Positions 21,276-34,320 are shown, counted from the first letter of the stretch. The stretch: DNA of 64,000 bases from Combretum micranthum (GCA_024138025.1 JAMXBD010003356.1:60771-124770); one strand, 5' to 3'. Translations and numbers: made by a program. Notes: generated by a model not told the origin, from the sequence alone.

Positions 21276-23223
21276 AAATATGGTATTTTAAAAAGTGGTT
21301 CGGTTCATTAGAGTTTTGAACCAAACAATTTATATATGGTTGGGTTTGGTTTGATGATTTTGCTCTTGAGTCAAATTTAATCACACGAACACTTCTAAAA
21401 TTTTTTATTAAACAAAGTTAATTCCTTTAATTGTTGTTGAGCTCCCATGAACTAACTTATTGGAATCAAATCACTATTCTATTTTTTTTTATTGTATGTT
21501 ATCCTCTCATTAGAAATGATGAATGCTTATTTCATATAATAATGAGTAAATAATTCCTATTATTTTCCTATGCGAGAGTAATTTTTATTACTCACAAAAC
21601 GTATTTAGTTTTTCTAAAATTACTTTCAATCTTAAAATATAATAGCATGAAAGAAATATAACTCCTTTCCAGATTTATAAGCAAATCAAACATAATGTAA
21701 AATTAGCCAACTTGATTCCTTAATGTAATGTGTCCGTTGTGATTAGGTATGGACATAGGATTTATTCACAGAGGGGGCCATCGTTAATATAATAAAAAAT
21801 ATTTTCAAATTATAATTTTTAAAAAGCACATCTAAATTTGTTGAATAAAAAATCATAAAAAATCTAAACGTTCGCACTTTCTTGTGATAAAATTATATAT
21901 GATTGAATTTGTATCAATTTCTTTGGCAATACGTCTCTTTATGTAAATCAAAGATAGTCAATGAGAAATTCATCATCCATCTTATTTTGTAGGATGTTGT
22001 GGAATTGGGATCTTTTTTTTTTTTTTGGTTGCTTGAATGGATAATTGTAAGTGAAAATTATGTATTAAATAAAAGTTTATATTCAGTTAGACAAATATAG
22101 AGGGGCAGTGTCATATGTTAAATAACATGAGACGATAGTCATGTGAAGCTAAATTAAAGAAGCTTCATCAAAGGTATAGAAAAGGGAAAAAAGAAAAAAA
22201 GAAGAAGAAGGAAAAGACAGTACATTATAATCATATTTATGTTTGTAATATGAAAACAAATTATACAATAAAAAGATAAGTAACAAGCAAGAGAAATGTA
22301 CTATATTATATATGATAAAGATTTCTAACCTTATTGTAGATGATAGCAATGCTGAAAATGTCTGCGTTTTAGTAATGGCGATACATTGTATTTCACTACT
22401 AAAAACTTGTGATATTTGATTTTAACTTTTATTCTTAAAAATAGCTCTTACTCCTAAAAAGAACTTTTACTCTTGAAAAAGGATTTTATGTTTTTATGAA
22501 TGATTTAGAGAAAGAGATACTAGGAGAAAAAAAACAGATAAACAAAAAAGCTATTTTTTTGTGAAAAATATTATTGATATCTTTAAGATATTATATGTTA
22601 TAGTTTTTAAATTAGATATGAATAAATTAAATGTAAAAATTTTTTTGTAATAAAAAAGAAAAATATGGACAAAACAATCAATTCTAAACTTAACTAATAA
22701 GATGTTTTGATTTCCAAATCTAAAAATGAAATCCACTTCTTTAGATGTTGTAAATTAATATATTATAATATATTAATATAAAGAGAAAAAATGAATAAGT
22801 ATCATAAACTTTGAATGTGAAAATAAAAAGGTAAAAATAAAACCAGTGAATATAGCAACTTGCACAGAAAGTTACCAATAAAAAAAGCTTGGTATGAAAT
22901 TTTGAATTATTAGCCATTAAAAGTTACAAGAATATTTTTATAATATTCAATATTGTAAAGAGGGAAAAAAAAAACCAGAAAAGCAACTTTTCATTTTATC
23001 AATTACCATCTATGTATTTAATGCACGTGCATACGTTTTCAGTTTTTTTCTTTCCTATCATATGAGGATTTATCTAAAATACTAGAATCAAAACCAAACA
23101 ATATCTATAATTAATAATCGGTGCAATAACTTTTTCTTTCTCGAACTCTAGAGAAAGAGGGGAAAAAAGGAGGAATCATGTGGTTAAACGCTTGCAACTT
23201 TTGGCAATGTACAGTTACTTTTA
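21276..23223. other. AT-rich intergenic DNA, no gene recognised
   Basis: High AT content with poly-A/T runs. GAGGGGGCC near 21770 and AGAGGGGCAG near 22100 resemble the GGGGCCC segment near 16825 and may mark an old repeat, but I could not define ends. Confidence 0.35.
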
Positions 23224-23240
23224 TGTCACGTTTGTACACT

Positions 23241-23548
23241 TTTTTTTTTTTTTGGACATAAGAAACATTTTTATAAATACTTAACCAGTATCAAATACAA
23301 CATCCAGAGGATTAATACCCGATATACATAAGTTGATATCTAATAGGGCTAGCTTTAGGAGTAGGGAAGGGGGGTTATACCATCAATCCATCGGACACAT
23401 CCCTTTCCTAGTACAAGTAGCTACCCAATCAGCAACTCTATTTGCTTTTTTGGAAACAAAAGAAATAATAGACTTGTCATCAAAACTTTCAAGGATCCCT
23501 TTTATGTTTTGCAGAATAGGTCTGGTAGCCCAATGGGCTTTTCTTTCC
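23241..23548 (-). mobile_element. 5'-truncated LINE (L1-type) retroposon
   Basis: A 17-bp direct repeat TGTCACGTTTGTACACT flanks the insert at 23224-23240 and 23549-23565. The insert starts on the plus strand with a T-run (23241-23253), the poly-A tail of a minus-strand transcript. Its minus strand encodes the end of the LINE polyprotein. Only the last about 300 bases were inserted, the usual outcome of incomplete target-primed reverse transcription. Confidence 0.92.
23383..23547 (-). pseudogene. C-terminal RNase H fragment of a LINE polyprotein
   Basis: The minus frame reads ATRPILQNIKGILESFDD, then ISFVSKKANRVADWVAT and stops with TGA at 23383. The ANRVADWVA motif with a preceding SFV strand is the end of the RVT_3-type RNase H in plant non-LTR elements. 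Only about 54 codons remain, so it is inactive. It is fully contained in the truncated LINE. Confidence 0.85.
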
Positions 23549-23565
23549 TGTCACGTTTGTACACT

Positions 23566-24349
23566 GAATCGTTTAGAATGGACTGAATTGGAATCAATTA
23601 AAATGGAATTGATTAGAATCGAATGAATGGAATGGAACAACAAATTCAATCTTATGTATAGTTATGCTTATGGAATGAAACGAAATGAGTGTGTATTAAG
23701 ATTTATAAAAAATATCCTTCTCAATAAATATATATAATAATTATGTGTAGGATAAAAGGGTAAATAAAGTACTAACCATTAATTAAGATAAAAGGCAAAA
23801 TCGAATTCCACCTTCATAAAGACAGAATTAATTTCCTACTTAATTCTAAGTAATCAGGATTCTAACTTCTAAATACACTTTCAAACATGGGAAAGTGTTT
23901 TCTACTTAAAGTGTTTTTTATGAAAATTATTTTTCAGAAAGTATTTGTCTTGAAACAAACAGGACAATTACAATTCCATTTCGAGTACTTTCTAATGTAC
24001 CAAATGTGCCACTAAAATTTAAAATTTTGTTGGACTAGACCATTTCTAAAGGGTTGTGTTGGCCTGTTTCTTTAACATCTATAACTAACTATTGATTTTT
24101 AAGCAAGCATTAAGCTCTTAACAGAATTTTTTTGGGCTGGGGTAGCTAAGGCTCCCATCTGGGCCTGTCCTTGGTTCTAATAATAAAACAAAATAAGACT
24201 CTCCTCTCAATTAATATATGAAGCTCTATGAACATTTTCTCATCAAAAATAAAAGTTACGTTAGATTTGATTTATTTAATCATAACTACTTGAAATATAC
24301 ACACACATATATTTATCCTTGATTATTGATACGGCATTATATGGCAAGG
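23566..24349. other. Intergenic DNA with a degenerate GGAAT-like stretch
   Basis: 23570-23640 is built of imperfect GAAT/GGAAT/AATTGA words, possibly a decayed microsatellite or hAT-like end. Nothing else recognised. Confidence 0.35.
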
Positions 24350-24889
24350 GTAAGTTTCATCGACAATATTTAAAATATTTTGTTTGTAAAAAAATTACAC
24401 CTAAAAAGAATTTCATACAACGAGGGTAACTGAACTTTTTAATTATATCACAAGAGGTAACTTTGGCTAAAATCCAACCATTTCTCTAGTAACTCGCTCA
24501 CGTGGAATATGAACTGGATTAAAAAAAAAATTCTCTGTACTAATTAGCATATTTACCTTTTTTTTTTTTTTTTTACCTTTCCTCTCTCAGTTTCTCCACC
24601 CCAGCACATCTCCTCTTCCACAAGAAAAAAAAAACCCTTAACAAACAAGTCCAAAATCGATACTAATTCAACAAAAAGAAAATGAACCCAGAAATCAACA
24701 TTAAAAAAAAAAAAAAATCATTAAAATATGGACATGTTCTTACCTTAATAGTGTGCAAAAGTAAAACCTTTGATGAAAAAGGAGGACCATTTGATGAAAA
24801 ACAAACCATTAAAGTACTTATTTTTAACTTCAATTTATTTATTTGATGGGAAAATTGTGAAACGACTTCGTATGTAGGAAATACGATAG

Positions 24890-24921
<32 letters not shown>

Positions 24922-25472
24922 GAGGGGAGAGAGAGAACAGTAAAAAAAAAAAGGAGATTTTTTTTATTAGGTATCTAAGATTTTGGTTTTTTTTTTTAAT
25001 TTTTTATTTGGGTTAATGAAGAAGAAGAAGAAAAGAAGAAGAAGAAGAAGAAAAAGAAACGCACGAGGGAGAGATAGAGAGAGAGGAGGTAAATATGCTC
25101 ACTAGGATAGAGAAAAGATTTTTTTTGAATGAGTTCTAGCTCCAAAGAAAGAGAGCTTCTACGGTCCCATTGGAGACTATCCAATTAACCATCTAACTGT
25201 TAAAATAAATATAGTAATTTGAATATTAACTATTTAGTGATTCAATCACAGTTGGTTATAGTGTGAACCGTTAGATAGTGATGAGACCAGTCCCATAAAA
25301 AATAATAATGGTACCATAGAAATTCCTAGAAAGAAAAAAAAGAAACGTTAGATTTTGGCTAAAGATACCATGTATGGAATAATTAAGAGGTTTAGGTACT
25401 GTCATTGTATGAAATTTTTTTAGTTATAATTTGTTACAAACCAAAAAGTCTACTACTACCAATGAAACTTAC
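24350..25472. mobile_element. 1.1-kb element with about 130-bp terminal inverted repeats
   Basis: The left arm (about 24350-24490) from GTAAGTTTCAT through GAATTTCATACAACG and GGCTAAAATCCAAC matches the inverse of the right arm (about 25340-25472), which carries AATTTCATACAATG and AGCCAAAATCTAAC in the same order. The interior holds two GAA-rich purine blocks (24888-24919 and 25018-25060) and no transposase. No exact target duplication was seen. Probably a non-autonomous Mutator-like element. Confidence 0.6.
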
Positions 25473-27570
25473 TTAATATGACAGAATCAAATCCTTTCGT
25501 TGAACATAATGAAGTGAAGGAAATGGCTAATAGGTGCATATAAAAGTAGAACAAACGTTGGTCATTATCAAATCCGTGATTTTAGGTGCCTTGCTTGAAC
25601 GAAATGAGCCAATAGAAAGAAGTTACAACCTTTAATAGTGAACAACGTTGGTTTTTGTGTAAATTTCATCATTCCAACCCTTGAAACAAGAAATTTTCTA
25701 TTGTAGGAAAGTTTTAGGTATGTTATAATTTTTTATAGATAATTCACTTTTATTTGTCATTTGTGATATTTTATTTGTCTTTTTATTTACTTTATGTCTA
25801 TAAGTTTTAGCGATTTTCTATTTTTTTCCTTTTTTTCATGTTTTATTTTTTACTACTTTCGTTCTTGCTTATAAATGTATGTCTTAGGATAAAGAAGGGG
25901 ATGATTTTACCAATAATATTATTTTTGAGCTACCTTTACTCAATTTTCCCAAAATTTCAAATTCCTCTATAGATTTTTCTTTTTTTTTTTTATGCCTTTT
26001 TGCCTAGTTATTCACAATATCGATAGAAAATTGAAGATCACATTCCAACATTTGTATGCAAATCAATGGTTTGTGATAATTCCTCTTATTTTTTGTTGCA
26101 TCGAAACTCTATCATCTTTGTTATATAGATGTAAAAACCTTGTACATATCAAGTTGAAACATATAAGTTACAGCAACGCAGGCCTTTTTCATACTGACAA
26201 TTTAAAGCAAACTTCAAAAACCAAATTCCTGGAAGAATGTTGATAGACGGGCACCGCGGACTATATCTTAGTCATACGGCGTTGACGATGCTTTTCGCAT
26301 GAATGTTTTTGGGTTTGGTCTCTTGCTCTTGATTCATATACCCTTTTTCTCTCTCCTTTTTAGCGTCCAAATGGGTTAAAATGGTGGGCCACATGGTACC
26401 GGCAAACTCAAAGTAAAGAGCGACTTTGGAGGTATGGTTCTAGCCAAACGGGACGGGATGGCATGGCATCGGTCAAATGTTCCAAGTGGGCACGAAGTGG
26501 CCAATTTGTGTAAATAGATTAAGAATTAAACTCACGCCTATTTGAGATCCAATTACAAATGCATGGATAAAGTTCCACACTCTTCTGTGTAGTTAAAAGT
26601 TAGTATGAAGTTTTCGAAGTTTATAACCATGACGGACCTGCTTTAACCTTCTATATAGTCTCAATGGTTTTAGGTGGGTAGAACCGTATATAGATTAAAA
26701 TAGTTTTGATTCTAATCTCAAAAAATGAGATATAACATACATCTTCTCCATATCCTATACCTTCTCTTAGGGTTGTAATTCAATTTGAGTTAAAGATGAG
26801 ATTGTACAAAGTTGAGGTCAACTCGAAATTTCTAAACTCGAACTTGACCAAGTTTGAAATTTTGAGCTTGAGCTTGACCCATAAAATCACTATACAAACT
26901 CGAGTTTGTCTCAATTAAGATCATTTAAGTTATATTGGTTAAAAAATATTTTAATTTAATTAAAATAATGTTAAAATCCAAACCTAAGCTCGGACATTGC
27001 TCCTAACTTGAGCTCTTGAGCAAAATATTATAAAGCTCAAGTTCAATTCAATAAACTTTTGAATAGTTTTAACTTAGTTCACTTATTAAACATATATGCA
27101 TATTTATTTAGGTTCTTCGATACACTATATCCTTCATGGAAAATTATCAACTAAATATGGTATTTTCTTATATGTCTTGACAAAACTTGATCAATTTATA
27201 GTCATTATCCTAAAACATATATGCATATATAATACGATATATGTGTTTTATTATAATAAAACAAATATATTATATATAATATACAACGTTATATTTATGT
27301 TGTTTATATGTTTTGTTGTATACTACACACACACACACACATATAATTGTATTGATTCTTTTACAATAAAGCATATATATATTAGTATATGAAACATGTG
27401 TGTTTTTATTACTCAGAAATATAATTAAACATACATTATGTTGTATGCAATATTATGCATATGTTGCTCTATATATTTTATATAATGATCTTGTAAAACT
27501 TTATGTATGTGTTTATATAGTTAATACATTTGTACACATTTATATTGTCATATAACAAATAAAGAATAAA
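25473..27570. other. AT-rich intergenic DNA
   Basis: 26390-26570 is the second copy of the dispersed repeat at 15225-15390. 26830-27060 has AACTCGAGTTTG-type imperfect inverted words. 27315-27340 is a CA microsatellite. No gene recognised. Confidence 0.4.
26390..26570 (+). repeat. Dispersed repeat, copy 2
   Basis: Colinear with 15225-15390 through the GGCATCGG, CAAATGTTCCAAGT and CTATTTGA landmarks. Confidence 0.6.
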
Positions 27571-27575
27571 TAGTA

Positions 27576-28412
27576 TGATATGCCTATGGTAGAGATTCCA
27601 CAGACAAATATATTTCAGTGAACAAATCCACAAATCCAATTTCTGCAATTAAACAAGTAAAGATAATAAAACCATAGACTCTTAACCGGATATAATGCAC
27701 CAGCAAGAGAATAGTCCTAGCAAGATGTTGTTGATATTATGCACAACAATCACTATACCGTCACTCGCCACAATCTAAAGATTGATAAGAGTATGATAAT
27801 TGAGAAAAAGACTCAATCTTTATGTATTCAAAATATGTAAAAACTGTTTTCATTATAAGGACAAAGTTCTATATAAGCTAGAGCAAATGGAAAACCAAAA
27901 GTCACAAAGACACTAAAACATGCGTAAAATAAAGGCTAGCTACTAAAAAGATAAAGCTTGATGGCTTTGCTAGCATCTCTAAAAGTTTGGATCTATGCAT
28001 GTCGAAGGTTGGCCAAAGGATAGTAGCCTAAAATAGTACGTCGGCGGCTTATGTAATGAAGGTTAACGGCTTTGAAGGCGGCTTTAAAGATTTTGATTCT
28101 GTGACAATTCAAGGCCGGCCAGAGGCCAGTGGCTTTTCCTACTAAGGTTGGTGGCGTAAATATCTCACCAGCGGTGTTGAGCCGGTATTCTTCTCTAACA
28201 TGAAATCTATTAAAGCTTCTAATGCTTCCTTGGTCAGTATGTAAATATTCTTCAAACTAAACTCAAAATCAGATTGGAATGGACATGACTGAGTGACTTG
28301 AACTTCATCTGCATCCATGTGACCACTTAATACTCTCAAGGAAGGATTTTGTAATCTTTTGGCTTTAATGCGAGTAACTGATTTTGTAGCTGAAATAACC
28401 TGATTCCCATCA
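27576..28412 (-). repeat. 3' LTR of element A
   Basis: 837 bp, TG...CA, paired with 49360-50178. Shared blocks include ACAAATCCACAAATCCAATT near the start and ATAACCTGATTCCCATCA at the end. The 65-codon minus frame at 28142-28339 is LTR sequence, not a separate gene. Confidence 0.93.
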
Positions 28413-29050
28413 TCTCCTTAGGCATGTGGAAGATTTTTGTCAAATTTGATGAGTCTTCATGAATGTCCTCTGGAATGTAAGGTGAAAGATCAGAAATGTT
28501 GAAGGTAGTAGATACACCATAATTTCTGGGTAGTTCTAACTTGTATGCATTGTTATTAGTCTTCTCTATAATTGTAAATGGTCCTTCTACTCTAAGGGAT
28601 AATTTATGTGACTTCTTGTGTGGAAACCAATCCTTGCTGAGGTGAATCCAAACCAAATCACCGAGGGTTGAAAATCTTTGCCTTCCGTCACTTGTTACCT
28701 TGATGTTTCAATTGCTCTTGAGTCTTCTTGAGGTGTTCGGTTGACTTTTGATGAGTTTTTTGAATCTCCTAGGAATGTTCCACTCCACTTAAGCTTTCTT
28801 CCTTTGCTGCTGGTTTAGCTATCTAATCCAAAAGTATGGTTGGATTATAACCATACACAACTTTAAAGGTAGACTTACCGGTTGAACTATGTGCTGACCT
28901 ATTATAAGCGAACTCAACAATAGGGAGACACAAGCCTCAATCAGTAAGGTTCTTACTAATCATTGCTCTAAGCAAAGTTCCAAGAGCATGGTTGATAACC
29001 TCCATTTGGTCATCTGTTCGGGGGTGACATGAAGTGTTGCACATAAGTTT
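28413..29050 (-). pseudogene. Element A integrase, core end and C-terminal domain
   Basis: About 28850-29050 encodes MCNTSCHPRTDDQMEV with the third-position region of the integrase core, then [20 protein letters not shown] and VVYGYNPTI. 28413-28656 is an open frame with VWIHLSKDWFPHKKSHKL, GPFTIIEKTNNNAYKLELP and STTFNISDLSPYIPED, the chromovirus integrase C-terminus. No chromodomain follows. The frame runs without a stop across the polypurine region into the 3' LTR, ending at 28336. Several stops between the two parts make it inactive. Confidence 0.9.
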
Positions 29051-29055
29051 GGTGT

Positions 29056-30498
29056 TGATAAGTGTCTAAAGACCTTATTATTCACATTGTTTTGATATGT
29101 TATTATATAGATTTTATGTGAATTATTAAGGAAAAGGGTACTTATTTTGTTAAAATGTCAATTTCAGGGATGAAGGAAGATAATGAGCATAATGAAGATA
29201 TTTGGATAAGTTAATGAAGACTTTGATGAAGAAATTGAGAAAGTGAAGATTTATAACATACATAGCTTTCTACACAAGCTGTGTAGAATATTGGTGTTGG
29301 ATTCAAAAAGTGACCAGCAAGGATTTTTAAAGTACACAAGTATGCTACACAAGTTGTGCAGGATACTTATGCAGAGTTGAAAAGTGATCAGAATCATTTT
29401 TGAAAGTACATGACCAAAGTACATAAGCTGTGTTCGTGGTTGTGTAGCCTTAGATTTCAACGTTTTCACCAGTTTTAAGTGTACACGAGCTAGAACATAG
29501 GCCATGTAGGATGCTTGTATAGGACCAATTTCCCCCCATCTATAAATAGCGAGCTTAAATCATCTTTTTGGGAAGATATCATTATTCTTCTTCCTTTTTA
29601 CGAATCCTAGAGAGAAAGTTAGGTATTTGAGAGTAGAGAAACACAAGAGGTTATTGGAGATCGCAAGACTTCATCTTTAAGGGTTGTAATCATAAATCTT
29701 CACTATTTTTCCTTATTCTACCATTGTATTTCTTGTCCTATGGAAAATAGATTTTTTTGCCCTAGATCTTGAGAAACCCTAACCCTAAGGTAGAGATTGG
29801 ATTATTTGTTAATGGAAGTTTATGTTCCTTTGAATCTATTCATGTGTTTCTATTATTTCTTGATTTAATATGTGTACATTATTAGATCATGTATGATTCT
29901 TGTTGATTTAATCGATGGATTAGTTGATGAGATAGATCTAGCATGAGTAGAGGAATTTGAATGTGATCCTAGATATGGGTTGCATGAATTTCATGCATCA
30001 AGATTTATTCCTTCTTAGGAATCATGAGCTATAATGCAAATTTGTATGAATCTAATGTTGAAGGAAATTTCCTTTAGACATACAGAATAAGGATTCAATT
30101 GTCTTAAGAGAGAAATTGATGAATATATGGTTCTTGCAGTTCAAGAACTTAAACAACCTATTAATGAATGTTTTGTAAGGAATTGGAATTGGAATTAGGG
30201 TTAGTGGTAAATCAAGATTTGGGATAGTCTTGTGATCTGATATCATTAGAAGTGTTGACACTCACTTTTGTTGGGGTTTGGTAATTAATTAATTGCTTAG
30301 ATATATTAAGATCATTCGAATCAAATCAGCTAGATAGTAGAATTAGGGTAATTACTAGTAGTTATAGGTCTTGATGGAACAACCCCTGTGCTTACACTAG
30401 TACTACAATCGATAGGTATGCTTGCCTAGGATTAGTCACAAAGTAAGAGTAGGGTTTTAATTTAATTTGATTGATTGTGACTGAAAAATCCTTTAACA
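29056..30498 (+). mobile_element. Element B: 1.44-kb solo LTR inside element A integrase
   Basis: The insert begins TGATAAGTGTCTAAAG and ends TTTAACA, flanked by GGTGT (29051-29055) and GGTGC (30499-30503), a 5-bp duplication with one change. Joining the flanks restores the integrase reading RLGTKLMC. A TATA box TATAAATA at 29541-29548 and absence of any internal coding region make it a solo LTR in plus orientation. Family not certain; length and start resemble Athila LTRs. Confidence 0.82.
29541..29548 (+). promoter_or_regulatory. TATA box of solo LTR B
   Basis: TATAAATA about 485 bases into the LTR, plus strand, in promoter position. Confidence 0.55.
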
Positions 30499-30503
30499 GG
30501 TGC

Positions 30504-30579
30504 CAAGTCTCCTTCAAAGTGTCTTCTAAAAGAAACCGAGAAATTTGGTGTCCCTATCAGAAACAATGCTATGGGCATG
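30504..30579 (-). pseudogene. Element A integrase core fragment between insertions B and C
   Basis: The minus strand reads SIVSDRDTKFLGFF, the integrase core block with the second catalytic Asp, then in broken frame RRLGT. It is the 76-base remnant left between two independent insertions, preceded in element A by 33989 onwards and followed by 29050 downwards. Confidence 0.9.
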
Positions 30580-33153
30580 TGTCACGCCCCATAGGGTATT
30601 CTAAACGTAATAGCCCGCCACATACTATATAAGACTCACGAAATCCCTATCTGAGCCTTTCGGGAGTCTTATATAGATGTAAAGCATCCCTTTACGACAA
30701 TAGAATACTCAATCAATGGAGTTAAGAAGTTTAATGCGGCATTCACTAGCCATAGATAATAAACCAAAACGCATATATATACATTACAAAAGTCTAAGGG
30801 GCATTCCCTTGCAAAATAATATCAAGTCTAATTACAGTCATCCAGAGTCCTTTAGTTTCCAACGGAAGTCTAAACAAAAGCGAAGTAAACTTCTAAGGGA
30901 AACTCCTATCTCCGGTACCTGAGCTGTGGCTTGCCTCGGCCTAAGCCAAATGAACTCGTGCTGCAACAAATAAAAGCTATGGGGGCGTAAGCTAACTAGC
31001 TTAGTGAGTATAAACTTCCATATCACAATTAAGATAATTCATTCAAACAAGTGATTATTCAAGCAAATGGTATGCATCAGACAAATGAGTTCAACAAACA
31101 TATGACCAGCCAGAAATCATATGTGGATGCACTTACGCTCTCCATCCCGGGTAACGAATCCTGTGGTACGACGCTGTTTAAGCTCACGGTCAACTGAATA
31201 ATAATTCATTTTATGGATCACGATTAACTAACATATTCGTTTTATGGGTCACGAAAAACCAACAAATGCTAATGCTCCATCCCATCGTGATATGCATGAG
31301 TCCAATTATAATTGAGGTCAAATATGGATTATTCCAATTCTTTTAGGTGTCCAATAATTATTCGCAGACAATCAATATAACTTCTAACTAAACAAGCAGC
31401 AGCTTAACACTTGGTTTCGATATTCCTTAAGTTCAACTTCACATATCAACAACAGACAAGTATATAATTCCAATATACCCCATCATGCATAATCATCTTT
31501 TTATCTTTGCCTAAACAACTAATGCCACTATCATTACAATCACAAGCAATAATTGAGAGCGGAAGTAGTACTCACTCGGCCATGGTTCGCCGGTTTTTTA
31601 GTAATAGTAATCGGGTGGTAATGTATCATCTTGCTCGGGATCACCTACCAAATAAGAATAACCTAATAAAAATCTCATCACTAAACTAATTTAAGCTATA
31701 CATCTAAACTACACAAATTTGGAATTCTCGCTATTTGCGGAAGCTCCGATTTAAAACGGCCATAACTTGGTCATTTTAACTCGGAATTTTGCAAATTTTA
31801 TATCAATCTCTATCTACTTCAAAAGATCTATCTATTCCTAATATTATTTTCAAGTTTTGAAAACATTAAGGTCACTGAACAGTGGGATCAGTTCTGTTTT
31901 GTAACTTTTCCAATTCCGAAAAATTGTTTCGCATTTGATAAAAATGTTCCTAGTTGATGATTCATGTATAGATGGTATATGAATGAATTCCTAATATTAA
32001 TATCATGTAATGAGCTCAATATATGCATGGTTTTGATGATCTTTGATGATGAACTCTTATGAACTCCTAATTATTAAGAATTCCATAATGATCACCTATT
32101 CTTTCCAACTTTACATTCCCTAGGGTTTTTATGATTTTATTCTTGAAATTTACTTTCCATCTAAATAAAAATGAGTTCTTATTGTCTATACTAATCATAA
32201 CCTTCATTTATGCATAGAAATTCACATTTTTCATTTGGCAAATATGTTTTTGAACATGCCTTTCACAAAAATCCGAATTTTGAAAATTTCCTTTTCTTGC
32301 ATTTTCTTTATGAGAAAACTTGTTTAATGCATCAAAATTGAAGCTTAATTATATCTATTGTCCAAGGACTCCATTTGACTCATAAAACATGCCATCTAAG
32401 CTTGGATACCTAGTGTTTATGTAGGCATCATCCTAAAATACGAATTTGACTATTAATCACTATATCAATATTTTTCATTCTAGTCTTCACTACTTGTTTT
32501 ACATTTTTCTCATGCTTAAACTCATCTAAACTTATGAAAATCATTCCTTAAGGACATCTATTACATATGCCTTCCATTTTCTATGAAAAATATGAGTTTT
32601 AAAGTGGTTTTGGTGGTCTTTAAAGTAGGGTTCCAAAATCATCCGAATTTTCAACTAAACATTTCTAACCAAATATTTTTCTTTTCAAGTTTCTTGTCTT
32701 CTATACATGTAGATCTACCATCTAACCTATCTATACATAGGCAAGGCTACATTTTTATGATCATCAATGCATGAAAATCAAAATAACATATGAACATAAA
32801 TGTAGATGAAAATGTGAATGTCTAAACACTAGATCTACTAAATATAATGCATGAATCATGAGTTTCATGGCATGAACATAAATATTTATGCAAGATTCCT
32901 AATTTACATGCATGAACAAGATAATATCTCAACAAGAACTCCTTTAAACTCTAGATTCACTTCTTGTGATGGCTTGATATTCTTGTATAAGTGTTTTCAT
33001 GTCCCTAGCATATGCTCATTGGGATTAAATGTGAGAAACACACATGAATAGCTTTGCCATTACAAGAAAAGATAGGAATAGGGTTTAGAATCATCACTTA
33101 AAGAAAATTGGAAGATGAAATGAAGAGGAAAAGAGTTGTGTGTGTGAGTGAGA

Positions 33154-33231
<78 letters not shown>

Positions 33232-33983
33232 GGCTTGGAAAAATTTTTAGAAGAGTGAAAATGAAGAGAGAGAGAGAAAAGAAGCTTATATATGAATAGA
33301 TTAGGGTTTTTAATTGATTAAATTAGCTAAAATAAAACAATTGAGAGGGTGAAAGGGGGGAGGGGGCGCCGGCCAAGAGGAGGAGTGAGAGAGAGAGTTT
33401 GAAATTTTTACAAATTTGTATTTTATGTAATTAAAATGTAATAAATATAATAATTATTTAGGAAACAAAAATTCTTGGAAAAGAAAATTGTAATGAGTAG
33501 TTGTAAGAATGTAAGAATAGGGTATGGGTAGTGTGTAGTGTAGGTTATACTTGTGAATAGTAGACAAGACATCTACTTTACTGGTTGTAACGAAAACACG
33601 GAAAAAGGCTATAACTGTAATTTTTATAGCTCGGAAAATTATAAAATTGATATTTTTGGAATCCTTATAAAATTACGGTTCTAATGAATATTCCAGAACA
33701 TTTTTCTGAGTTCGTGGTCTCGGGGCACGCTTTTCCGTAATTAAGCTCGGGAAGGCCCGGAATTGAAAAATTCCCGAATTTAAAACTTTAAAAGGTCTAA
33801 AATATACTTTAGAATGATAATTCATATTCATTTATTTTATAAAACTTCTTTTATTATGAAACCGAAGAAAAGCCGGATTTAGGGTTCCTAAGCTTCTCTC
33901 ACCAGACTTAAACTGAACCGAATTAGGGTTTCGCTTTTCAACTCCCGGGGTTTTCTTAACTACTGAGAATACTGGGGTTTACA
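30580..33983 (-). mobile_element. Element C: 3.4-kb solo LTR of a long-LTR del/Tekay-like family
   Basis: Starts TGTCACGCCCCATAGGG and ends GGGGTTTACA, flanked by the exact duplication GCATG (30575-30579 and 33984-33988). It is colinear with the plus-oriented 5' LTR I, whose PBS and gag fix the family and orientation. No internal coding or PBS is present, so this is a solo LTR. It contains a 74-base G homopolymer at 33156-33229. Confidence 0.9.
33156..33229 (+). repeat. Poly-G tract, 74 consecutive G
   Basis: Follows a TGTGTGTGAGTGAGAGAG stretch in solo LTR C. Related LTRs have a GT or CA microsatellite at the same place (57734-57748; 53045-53061) and no poly-G. Confidence 0.9.
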
Positions 33984-33988
33984 GCATG

Positions 33989-34320
33989 TCGTGAAACTTG
34001 ATAATTTCCTACACAAAAAGGTTAGCAATATAAAGGGCATCATCTTTTTGTGGTAAGGTATGAAGTGTATCATTTTGCTAAAATGGTTGACGACCACCAT
34101 GATAGAGTCTTTTCCTCTCTGTGTCCTGAGTAGACCTAAGAAAAAGTCCATACTAGTACCAATCAATGGTTGAGTTAGTAATGGCAATGGCATATATTCG
34201 CCCCAGTATTCCTTCCTCCTCTTTGCTCTCTTACACATTCCACATCTCTCCAAGACTCGATGTACGTCTTTTAACATTCCCTTCTAGTAAAAATGCTCTT
34301 TCAACAACTCTAAGGTTCTC
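33989..34320 (-). pseudogene. Element A integrase, zinc-binding end and start of core
   Basis: The frame at 33960-34277 reads MLKDVHRVLERCGMCKRAKR with the Cys pair of the zinc-binding module, then MDFFLGLLRTQRGKDSIMVV, VNHFSKMIHFIPYHKK. The first catalytic Asp position reads Asn in VNHF but Asp in MDFF upstream. The frame is cut at 33983 by solo LTR C. Confidence 0.9.

Noticed and set aside
28142..28339. 65-codon minus frame as a separate gene
   Set aside because: It lies wholly in the 3' LTR of element A.
33108..33299. Open frame with a 25-residue Gly run
   Set aside because: It is the translation of the poly-G tract in solo LTR C, not a protein.
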